49,403 bases of DNA, taken from Collinsella sp. (GTDB lineage Bacteria; Actinomycetota; Coriobacteriia; Coriobacteriales; Coriobacteriaceae). Each line of letters starts with the position of its first letter. The first letter of the stretch is position 1. The notes below the pieces were generated by a model. That model searched no databases, had not been told where the DNA came from, and was given only the letters and a program-made list of their open reading frames with translations. Both the position numbers and the translations under genes were made by a program. Location of the stretch: assembly GCA_019414345.1 (NCBI GenBank), contig DXMF01000036.1, positions 1 through 49,403 of the forward strand, written 5' to 3'. Of this stretch, positions 42,799-49,403 are shown piece by piece.

Positions 42799-44937
42799 CT
42801 ATTTGTCGTCGTCGGTGTCGGCACCGGCATTGACGGCACGGTCATCATCGGCAGTCTCGGATGCGGCTTCGGCATCCTCCTGCATAGCCGCCTGCGCAAA
42901 TGCTGCGGCATCGGCCGCCAGCTCCTCCTCGCTCATGCGAGGCGCACGCTTCTTGGTCGGCATGCCGGCCGCCTTGGCGTTGCGCTCCTCCTTGGCCGCC
43001 AGGATATCGCCCTCGCGCTCAAGGTAAACATCCCACTCGTTGTCGAGCAGGGCGTTCACGGCGTCACCCTCGACGGTCTCGCGCTCAAGCAGTACCTTGG
43101 CCATCAGGTCGAGCTGATCGCGACGGGCATCCAGGATCTCGACCGCACGACGATGGGCCTCACGCATAATGCGCTGGACCTCGATATCGATGCGACGCGC
43201 CGTCTCCTCGGAGTAATCCTGATGGTCGGCATAGTCGCGGCCCAGGAATACCTGATGCTGCGCCTCACCAAACACTTGCGTGCCCAGTTCCTCGCTCATG
43301 CCCAGGCGCGTGACCATCTCGCGCGCCATCTTGGTCGCGCGCTCCAGATCGTTGCTCGCGCCCGACGTGATGTCGTCGCACATGAGTTCCTCGGCAACGC
43401 GACCGCCCAAGAACACGGCAAGCTCGTCGAGCATCTCGTTCTTGGTCTTGAGGAAGTGGTCCTCCTGCGGAAGCTGCAGCGTGTAGCCCAGCGCCTTGCC
43501 GCGACTGACGATCGAGATCTTGAGAACCGGATCGGAGTGCTCCAGGATGTGGCCCACCAGGGCGTGACCGCTCTCGTGGTAGGCAATCGTGGTGCGCTCG
43601 GCCTCGGTCATCACGCGACCCTTGCGTTGCGGTCCGGCAATCACGCGCTCCATCGATTCCTCGACCTCGTCCATCGAGATCACGGAACGATGACGGCGAG
43701 CGGCCAGCAGCGCAGACTCGTTGAGCAGGTTCGCTAAATCGGCACCAGTAAAGCCAACAGTCATCTGGGCGAGCTTCTCAAACTTAACGTCCTCGTCCAT
43801 CGGCTTGTTCTCGGCATGCACGCGCAAAATCTGCTCGCGGCCCTTCACGTCCGGACGGTCGACCGTAACCTGACGGTCAAAACGGCCGGGACGCAGCAGC
43901 GCCGGATCCAGAATGTCGGGGCGGTTGGTGGCGGCGATCAGGATGACCGACTCGCTCTCCTCAAAACCGTCCATCTCGACCAGCAGCTGGTTGAGCGTCT
44001 GCTCGCGCTCGTCGTGGCCGCCGCCCAAGCCGGCTCCGCGCTGACGTCCCACGGCATCGATCTCATCGATGAAGATGATCGACGGGGCCTGGGACTTGGC
44101 CTCCTTAAAGAGGTCACGCACACGGCTGGCGCCGACGCCCACGAACATCTCCACAAAGTCAGAGCCCGAGATGCTAAAGAACGGCACGCCCGCCTCGCCG
44201 GCAACGGCCTTGGCCAGCAGCGTTTTACCGGTGCCCGGAGGGCCAACCAGCAACACGCCACGCGGGATCTTGGCGCCCAGCTTGCGATAGCGATCCGGAT
44301 CGCTCAAAAAGTCACGGATCTCCTCGAGCTCCTCGACTGCCTCGTCCACGCCGGCAACGTCCTCGAACTTGACCTTGGGACGCGTAGCCTCGTTGGTCTT
44401 GGCGTTGGTCTTGCCAAACTGCATGTTCCTATTATTGGCGCCCATCATCTGTCGCATAAAGTAGAACATAATGGCGATCAGGGCAATCGTCGGCAGCACG
44501 CTCATCGCCAAGTCGCCCCAAAAATCGGGGTCATTGGTGTTGACGATATACTTGGTGTCGGGATGCTCCGCCATGAGCTCGGCAAGCGAATCGGAGCCGA
44601 CATAGGTCGAGGAAAAGCTCTTGAGCTCGCTCGTATCGCCCTTGTCCTTTTTCGTCTTCCAGTAATGACCCGTCACGCTTCCGTCTTGAACCGTATAGGT
44701 CAGATCTTCGACGCGATCCTGCTTGATGGCGCTGACCATCTCGCTCGTCGCGAGCTTAACGGTATTGCTGGAGTTGGCAAAGCCGGAACCCATATTAAAG
44801 AAGGCATAGCCCAGAAGCGCGCAAGCCAAAAGAAAATACAGCCAGCCCGTACGCGTGGGCTTCTTGCCTCCGGGCATCCCCGGGATCTTTGGGTCCCGGG
44901 GAGTCTGGGAATTGTTGTCGTTACGGTCGTCGGGCAT
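42799..44937 (-). CDS. ftsH: ATP-dependent zinc metalloprotease FtsH
   Basis: A 712-residue membrane-bound AAA+ protease for quality control of membrane and regulatory proteins. Two N-terminal membrane helices (about 31-50 and 141-162) flank an extracytoplasmic domain. The AAA module has Walker A GPPGTGKT (232-239), Walker B IIFIDE (287-292) and the second region of homology around 338-356. The protease has HESGH (454-458), and the C-terminal tail is Ala/Asp-rich. It starts one base after the hpt stop, with CGGAGG in the end of hpt, so it is coupled to it. The order tilS-hpt-ftsH is conserved across many Gram-positive genomes. Confidence 0.97.
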   Translation of the reverse strand: MPDDRNDNNSQTPRDPKIPGMPGGKKPTRTGWLYFLLACALLGYAFFNMGSGFANSSNTVKLATSEMVSAIKQDRVEDLTYTVQDGSVTGHYWKTKKDKGDTSELKSFSSTYVGSDSLAELMAEHPDTKYIVNTNDPDFWGDLAMSVLPTIALIAIMFYFMRQMMGANNRNMQFGKTNAKTNEATRPKVKFEDVAGVDEAVEELEEIRDFLSDPDRYRKLGAKIPRGVLLVGPPGTGKTLLAKAVAGEAGVPFFSISGSDFVEMFVGVGASRVRDLFKEAKSQAPSIIFIDEIDAVGRQRGAGLGGGHDEREQTLNQLLVEMDGFEESESVILIAATNRPDILDPALLRPGRFDRQVTVDRPDVKGREQILRVHAENKPMDEDVKFEKLAQMTVGFTGADLANLLNESALLAARRHRSVISMDEVEESMERVIAGPQRKGRVMTEAERTTIAYHESGHALVGHILEHSDPVLKISIVSRGKALGYTLQLPQEDHFLKTKNEMLDELAVFLGGRVAEELMCDDITSGASNDLERATKMAREMVTRLGMSEELGTQVFGEAQHQVFLGRDYADHQDYSEETARRIDIEVQRIMREAHRRAVEILDARRDQLDLMAKVLLERETVEGDAVNALLDNEWDVYLEREGDILAAKEERNAKAAGMPTKKRAPRMSEEELAADAAAFAQAAMQEDAEAASETADDDRAVNAGADTDDDK

Positions 44938-44938
44938 C

Positions 44939-45487
44939 TTACGAATAAACCTCCGGTTTCAAAATGCCCAGATACGGAAGGTTGCGATAGCGCTCGGCAT
45001 AGTCGAGGCCGTAGCCCACCACAAAGGCATCGGGGCAATGGGTTCCAACATACTTGGGCGTGATGGCCGAGACGCGGTCCTCAACGTCCTTCCACAGGAA
45101 GGCGGCGACCTCCAGAGAAGCGGGCTTGCGGCTCTCGAGGTTCTTCATCAGATACTTGAGGGTCAGGCCCGAGTCCAGAATGTCCTCGACGATCAGCACG
45201 TCGCGACCGCGGATGTCGATATCCAGGTCTTTAATGATACGCACGATGCCCGAGGACTTCACACCGTCGCCGTAGCTCGAAACAGCCATGAAATCGATGT
45301 TGGTCGGCAGCTCGATCTTACGCATCAGGTCGCCCATAAAGACCACGGCGCCGCGCAGGACCGCAATCAGCACCAGATCCTTACCCGCGTAGTCGCGCGT
45401 AATCTCCTCGCCCAGGCGAGAGACGATACCGTCGATATCCTCCTGCGTGAACAGAACCTTCTCGATATCCGGATGTTGAGAAGCCAT
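44939..45487 (-). CDS. hpt: Hypoxanthine phosphoribosyltransferase
   Basis: A 182-residue purine-salvage enzyme: hypoxanthine or guanine plus PRPP gives IMP or GMP. The PRPP loop VLIVEDILDSGLTL is present (ED..SG motif), with VLRGAVVFMGDL and SSYGDG in the flexible loop, and DAFVVGYGLDYAERYRNLPYLG near the C-terminus as in other Hpt proteins. Middle gene of tilS-hpt-ftsH; ftsH begins one base beyond its stop. Confidence 0.95.
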   Translation of the reverse strand: MASQHPDIEKVLFTQEDIDGIVSRLGEEITRDYAGKDLVLIAVLRGAVVFMGDLMRKIELPTNIDFMAVSSYGDGVKSSGIVRIIKDLDIDIRGRDVLIVEDILDSGLTLKYLMKNLESRKPASLEVAAFLWKDVEDRVSAITPKYVGTHCPDAFVVGYGLDYAERYRNLPYLGILKPEVYS

Positions 45488-45634
45488 GACAACCCTTTCT
45501 TGTGCTTATCGCCCACACACCGCCGTATGGACGCGAACTACACATTCTAGCAGCGCACGGGGTAAATTTACCAGCCCGTGCGCCATCAGCGCGGGAATAC
45601 CGTCAACGTCGCACAGAATAGCAGGCGTGGGACG

Positions 45635-47173
45635 CTATTCCGCATCGACCACGCGGAGCAGATATGCCACGCGCGTTGCGGCCGTGCACTTAAAACGCTC
45701 GTCCGCGCGAACTCCGGCGACCCACACCACGGCACCCCCCGGCGCCGTCCTCACCATGGGCACGCCGGCGCGCTCGGAAACGGGAATGCGAGCCTCGCCT
45801 AGCAAATCGGATACTTTCTTGCTTCGGCCACTCATCCCTAACGGGCACATCACGTCTCCCGGCGCGGGACCGTCCACCCACAGGCGCGCCAATCGCGCCT
45901 CGGCAGGGATCTCGCCACGCGAGCCCGCCAGGATCCGCTCACTATCGCTGTCGGCAAAACCCAGGGCAGCCGCGTCTACCAAAGCTGTCACTTCCCCGGC
46001 AGCCGCAAGCTCACGGGCGCGGCGCACGATATCGCATCCCGGCTCAACAGCCATCGGTTCTGTGACCAGCATACGTCCCCCGCCCAACGGCAAACGACCG
46101 GGTACGGTAACCCAGTCCGCGACCAGGCCCTCGCGAGCCGCCGGCGCCTTAAACGCCAGCATGCCAAACTCAATGCGTGCGTCAATCCCCGCCGGAAGCG
46201 TGACCGAGCCGGTGCCCTCGGCAACGCAGGAAAGGACTCGCTCCACATGTCGCATCTCGGGACGAGCGTCCGGATCGATGCGCTTAATCGCCAGTCGCAC
46301 GATGCGCCGCGCGATTACCACCTCAGCCGCAGCCAGGCGCCTGGCATCGAGCACCAGTGCGCCCGCTGCCTCTTTGCGCAAACAGCTTCGAAACGCCTGT
46401 GCCGAAAGCTGAGACAAAAACGCGTCCTCATCGCCTAAGATCTCGCAGGCGGCGCCAATCGTCTTGCAGACGCTCGCGTTGCGCTGCGCCACCACTGGCA
46501 TTACTCGATGGCGCACGTAGTTTCGCAGATACGAGATATCCTCATTGCTCTCGTCTTCACGCCACGGCTGACCATGTACCTGTAGATAGCCCACGAGCTC
46601 GCCATGAGTTAGGTCGAGCAAGGGACGTACCACGATATTCCTCCGGCGAGGAATGCTCGATAGGCCAGCGGGCCCCGAACCCTTAATCGCGTTCATCAAA
46701 AACGTTTCCGCGCGATCCGAAGACGTGTGCGCGGTGCAGATACGAGCCGCCGTTCGCGGTGCCCCCGTCTGGGCGCAGAGCTCGCGAACATACCTCCGCG
46801 CCGCGGCATAGCGCACTTCGCGGGCCGCGGCCTCAATATTGCCCGACTCCCCATCAAAATAAGCGTGCTCCACGCACAGCGGTAAACCATATTTCGCGCA
46901 GAGCTCACGCACAAAGGCCTCGTCGCCATCGGACGCCTTGCCGCGCAGATGATGGTTTACATGCAGCACATGCAGGCGCTCGCGAGCAATGGGGGCAACA
47001 CCGCGCCCGTCTTGGATATCCAGCTTTGATGTGCACGCCATAAGAAGCAGTGCCGTCGAGTCCGCGCCGCCTGATACCATGAGCACGACAGGAGCAGCCT
47101 GCTGCCTCGTTCGGGTCTCATCGACTGCCCCGGGCACGGCATGGTGTCCGTAATGCTGTGATACCGTAGGCAT
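45635..47173 (-). CDS. tilS: tRNA(Ile)-lysidine synthetase
   Basis: Modifies cytidine 34 of tRNA-Ile(CAU) to lysidine so that it reads AUA. The 512-residue protein has the PP-loop SGGADS (34-39), HVNHHLRG, GNIEAAAREVRYAA, ICTAHTSSDRAETFLMNAIKGSGPAGL and WREDESNEDISYLRNYVRHRVMP. The C-terminal domain ends KVSDLLGEARIPVSERAGVPMVRTAPGGAVVWVAGVRADERF, the TilS C-terminal tRNA-binding domain. GAGGAGG precedes the ATG. Only 48 bp separate it from the divergent MBL gene. First gene of the tilS-hpt-ftsH cluster. Confidence 0.95.
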   Translation of the reverse strand: MPTVSQHYGHHAVPGAVDETRTRQQAAPVVLMVSGGADSTALLLMACTSKLDIQDGRGVAPIARERLHVLHVNHHLRGKASDGDEAFVRELCAKYGLPLCVEHAYFDGESGNIEAAAREVRYAAARRYVRELCAQTGAPRTAARICTAHTSSDRAETFLMNAIKGSGPAGLSSIPRRRNIVVRPLLDLTHGELVGYLQVHGQPWREDESNEDISYLRNYVRHRVMPVVAQRNASVCKTIGAACEILGDEDAFLSQLSAQAFRSCLRKEAAGALVLDARRLAAAEVVIARRIVRLAIKRIDPDARPEMRHVERVLSCVAEGTGSVTLPAGIDARIEFGMLAFKAPAAREGLVADWVTVPGRLPLGGGRMLVTEPMAVEPGCDIVRRARELAAAGEVTALVDAAALGFADSDSERILAGSRGEIPAEARLARLWVDGPAPGDVMCPLGMSGRSKKVSDLLGEARIPVSERAGVPMVRTAPGGAVVWVAGVRADERFKCTAATRVAYLLRVVDAE

Positions 47174-47221
47174 TTGCTTCCTCCTCTATTCGTCCGCACC
47201 CATTGTATCCTTTGGAATCTT

Positions 47222-48031
47222 ATGTCTCGTCTGCACCTTCATATCCTTGGCAGCGGCTCAAAAGGCAACTGCGCGCTCATCGAAGGCCCCCGGGGGCTCA
47301 TCATGATTGACGACGGTCTTTCTCGCCGCGAGACATTAAAGCGCATGGCAGAACTGGGACTCTCGGCAGACAACGTCTCGGCTCTTCTCATTACTCATGA
47401 GCATAGCGATCACATCAAGGGTCTCGATGTCTGGTGCAAGCACTGGCACGGTCACCTCTTTGCCAGCAGGGGCACACTTTCGAGCAAAGAAAATCTTTCG
47501 CATCTGCCTGTCGAGGAATTCGACCCCGGTGACACCCTATCCATTGCCGGCATCCACGTGCAAACCTACTCAACATCACACGATGTCATAAATCCAATCG
47601 GCTTTCGATTCGACGCCCTCGATGATTCCATCGGCTTTGCTACCGACACCGGAGAGCTATCGAGCCAAGCCATGAACACCCTCAAAGATTGTCGAGTCCT
47701 CGCGCTCGAAAGCAACCACGATGTGACCATGCTGCGCGAGGGAGAATATCCCCGCTTTCTTCAGGAGCGCATCCTGTCTGCAAGGGGACACCTCTCCAAC
47801 GGCCAAGCCGCCGAAGCCGCGCGCGAACTTGTTACCGATCGCACCGAACAGCTCATTGCCATGCATATCAGCCAAGACAACAATCGTCCGAGCCTTACCG
47901 TCAAAAGCTATGCCAAAGCTCTAGCCGCAACCCTGGATGACGAGCTCGGCAGCTCCGCCACCCTTCTCCAAGGATCGCGAAAACTCTCGATACGCCCCGC
48001 AAGCCAGTATCGGCCAGCAACCATTCAATAG
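47222..48031 (+). CDS. Metallo-beta-lactamase fold hydrolase, YycJ/WalJ-like
   Basis: A 269-residue MBL-fold protein. Metal ligands: LITHEHSDHIKGL (HxHxDH), the TSHD loop, FATDTGELS and ALESNHD, then GHLSNGQAAE near the end. This matches the YycJ/WalJ group, likely acting as a nuclease or phosphodiesterase. Translation should begin at ATG 47222 (MSRLHLHILGSGSKGN); the open frame further upstream overlaps the tilS promoter. The ribosome site is weak (GGAATC). It is followed by a bidirectional terminator. Confidence 0.9.
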   Translation: MSRLHLHILGSGSKGNCALIEGPRGLIMIDDGLSRRETLKRMAELGLSADNVSALLITHEHSDHIKGLDVWCKHWHGHLFASRGTLSSKENLSHLPVEEFDPGDTLSIAGIHVQTYSTSHDVINPIGFRFDALDDSIGFATDTGELSSQAMNTLKDCRVLALESNHDVTMLREGEYPRFLQERILSARGHLSNGQAAEAARELVTDRTEQLIAMHISQDNNRPSLTVKSYAKALAATLDDELGSSATLLQGSRKLSIRPASQYRPATIQ

Positions 48032-48043
48032 ACTGTCCTAAAC

Positions 48044-48086
48044 AGCAAAAGGGGCCGGGAATCGCTTCCCAGCCCCTTTTGTTGTC
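48044..48086. terminator. Bidirectional terminator between the MBL and Hsp20 genes
   Basis: AAAAGGGGCCGGGAA / TTCCCAGCCCCTTTT stem with a four-base loop. Confidence 0.9.
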
Positions 48087-48113
48087 CTTTAATAGCGAAG
48101 AACACCAACGAAG

Positions 48114-48545
48114 TTATTCGATGGAGATCTTCGTAACGTTCTTCTTCTCGACGATCTTGGGAACCGTAACGGTCAGGATGCCGTCAGCGTACTTAGCCGA
48201 GAGGCCCTCGCTCGAAGCGTCCTTAAGATACACGCCACGCGTCGCGCTGTACGAGCTGAACTCCTTCTGCAGGAAGTTCTTGCCCTCGTTCTCCTCGTCT
48301 TCCTCGACATTCACGCTAATGGACAGACGGCCCTCGTTAAGCTCGACATCGATATCGTCCTTGGCGACGCCGGTCAGATAAGCCTTGACCTCATAGCCAT
48401 CGCCCTTATCCTCAACGTCAACGGGGAACGCCTTAGAGGCAATCGAGCTGTTCGCTAGGTCGCTCATATCATCAAACAGATCGAACAGCGAGCTTGCAGA
48501 GGGACGAACGCCAAAAACCGAACGATAAGGAACCATGCTTGCCAT
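48114..48545 (-). CDS. Small heat-shock protein, Hsp20/alpha-crystallin family
   Basis: A 143-residue holdase chaperone. The alpha-crystallin domain runs from about residue 38: FPVDVEDKGDGYEVKAYLTGVAKDDIDVELNEGRLSISVNVEEDEENEGKNFLQKEFSSYSATRGVYLKDASSEGLSAKYADGILTVTVPK. It has the A-x-x-x-G-I-L-x-V motif and an IS/ISI-like C-terminal end (KISIE). ATG 48545 follows AAAGGAGTGGTAAAC; the frame extends further but without support. An imperfect HAIR-type inverted repeat lies upstream, consistent with HspR control. Confidence 0.92.
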   Translation of the reverse strand: MASMVPYRSVFGVRPSASSLFDLFDDMSDLANSSIASKAFPVDVEDKGDGYEVKAYLTGVAKDDIDVELNEGRLSISVNVEEDEENEGKNFLQKEFSSYSATRGVYLKDASSEGLSAKYADGILTVTVPKIVEKKNVTKISIE

Positions 48546-48681
48546 GTTTACCACTCCTTTATAGGACTGCCGAGTCATCCTCCAGGTGACTGGGACTTCT
48601 TTTGACGCTCTTATATATGCCCACCCAGTGCTCATATATACATCGACTATAAAGTTTTTTGAGTCCAGTACTATAAGCATA

Positions 48682-48702
48682 TCTAAGTGCGTATGACTCA
48701 GG
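48682..48702. promoter_or_regulatory. Possible HspR (HAIR-like) site upstream of hsp20
   Basis: On the minus strand CCTGAGT-7 bases-ACTTAGA, against the HAIR consensus CTTGAGT-N7-ACTCAAG: 10 of 14 positions agree. Confidence 0.35.
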
Positions 48703-48822
48703 TTTTAGGAAGGTTAAGGTTCTTTGAACCAGAGCTTAAATACCGAGTATGTCCCCAGCTACAAATAACAAGGGGCTTACAATGAGCGCGTACACGTTGT
48801 TGGTAACGAGCTAAAGGGCATC

Positions 48823-49290
48823 ATGGACGACCAAAACCAGAACAATATGTTTATGCCGACGCAGGGGGAAGATACTTCCACGCAGCCGCCACGGTTCCAT
48901 CGCCCCCACATCTCGCAAGAGCCCATTAATGATCCGGAGCCCGAGTATGTGACGAGAAATCGATATCAAACGCTCGAGGATGCCCAAACGGGACGCAAAC
49001 ATATGGGCGTCGCCTCGGGAGACCCTGTATATCTGAAAGACGCACCATTATCTAAAAACAGCGCAGCTAGTGATGAGCCGATGAAAGCATCCGCCGCTCA
49101 TCAACAAAGAGGTCCTCGACCAAAGCAAACCTTGACGCATTCGGCTCGCTATCTCGAAACGCCAAAACAGGGAAAATCAATCTTCGTTTCATCAAGTAAA
49201 CGACGCAAACAGCATCGACTGACAATCCTGCTTTTGATTATTGTGGCCATAGCAGTTGCCCTTGTTATTCGTTTTATTTTCTTTAAGTAA
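48823..49290 (+). CDS. Hypothetical tail-anchored membrane protein
   Basis: A 155-residue protein. The first about 120 residues are polar, Gln/Pro/Ser/Lys-rich and probably disordered; a basic stretch (SSKRRKQHRL) then leads into a single hydrophobic helix at the very end (about residues 132-152, LTILLLIIVAIAVALVIRFIFF). It has no signal peptide, so the body is likely cytoplasmic and tethered by its C-terminus. RBS AAAGGGC six bases before ATG. No family recognised. A strong hairpin follows at 49355. Confidence 0.75.
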   Translation: MDDQNQNNMFMPTQGEDTSTQPPRFHRPHISQEPINDPEPEYVTRNRYQTLEDAQTGRKHMGVASGDPVYLKDAPLSKNSAASDEPMKASAAHQQRGPRPKQTLTHSARYLETPKQGKSIFVSSSKRRKQHRLTILLLIIVAIAVALVIRFIFFK

Positions 49291-49354
49291 AAGCTCAATA
49301 CCAAAAAGAATTAAATCGTCTGGCGTAAATGAGTTATTTATGCCCCGCAAACGC

Positions 49355-49388
49355 AAAAAAGGGGGAGGCCGCGAGGCCTCCCCCTTCT
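49355..49388. terminator. Terminator after the tail-anchored protein gene
   Basis: Six A, then GGGGGAGGCC-GCGA-GGCCTCCCCC followed by TT. Confidence 0.85.
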
Positions 49389-49403
49389 CCAGTTTCGGAT
49401 GAC

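Overview
The window looks like chromosome from a high-GC, gut-type actinobacterium of the Coriobacteriia, most probably Collinsella or a close relative. This is inferred from base composition, gene content, an LPxTG-like surface protein, a SipW-type signal peptidase and the style of the intergenic repeats; no 16S gene is present. About 40 protein genes, one tRNA-Ser and the small bacterial SRP RNA can be supported. No prophage, transposase gene, CRISPR array or rRNA was seen.

Layout. 1-2.8 kb: a SipW-type signal peptidase and its TasA-like substrate (cut by the window edge), a long non-coding region with a regular inverted-motif array, and a BilS-like flavodoxin. 2.9-6.6 kb: a heterodimeric ABC exporter. 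6.8-8.7 kb: a coiled-coil sortase-anchored protein carrying two compensating frameshifts at homopolymers, then the SRP RNA among several large palindromes. 8.7-10.6 kb: a TadA-glycerate kinase fusion and tRNA-Ser. 10.6-15.4 kb: TetR regulator, LemA, IlvE, DedA, CysE. 15.5-19.8 kb: a second heterodimeric ABC exporter under a MarR regulator. 20-25.3 kb: small unknown protein, nitroreductase, membrane protein, a Fis-type regulator, YeiH and a divergent GntR regulator. 25.4-30.5 kb: GlmS, LacI regulator, HAD phosphatase, LarE. 30.6-33.8 kb: an AlbA_2/Schlafen-like regulator and a secreted nuclease. 33.9-38.6 kb: EF-G-like GTPase and a polar amino acid ABC importer. 38.9-42.6 kb: RNA uracil methyltransferase, PHP phosphatase, aminotransferase. 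42.8-49.4 kb: tilS-hpt-ftsH, MBL hydrolase, Hsp20 and a tail-anchored protein.

The coding part is mostly ordinary housekeeping and transport. The unusual material is mainly intergenic: (i) a 62-bp-period array of alternately inverted 14-bp motifs at 1.76-2.05 kb; (ii) large, often perfect palindromes (27, 28 and 35 bp arms); (iii) a dispersed hairpin repeat that twice begins exactly at the stop codon of the preceding gene and brackets the Schlafen-like gene; (iv) a poly-C tract in a putative promoter and another in a surface-protein gene, both candidates for phase variation; (v) operator-like clusters for the MarR, Schlafen-like and LacI regulators, plus a 16-bp site shared by the ilvE and amino acid transporter promoters.
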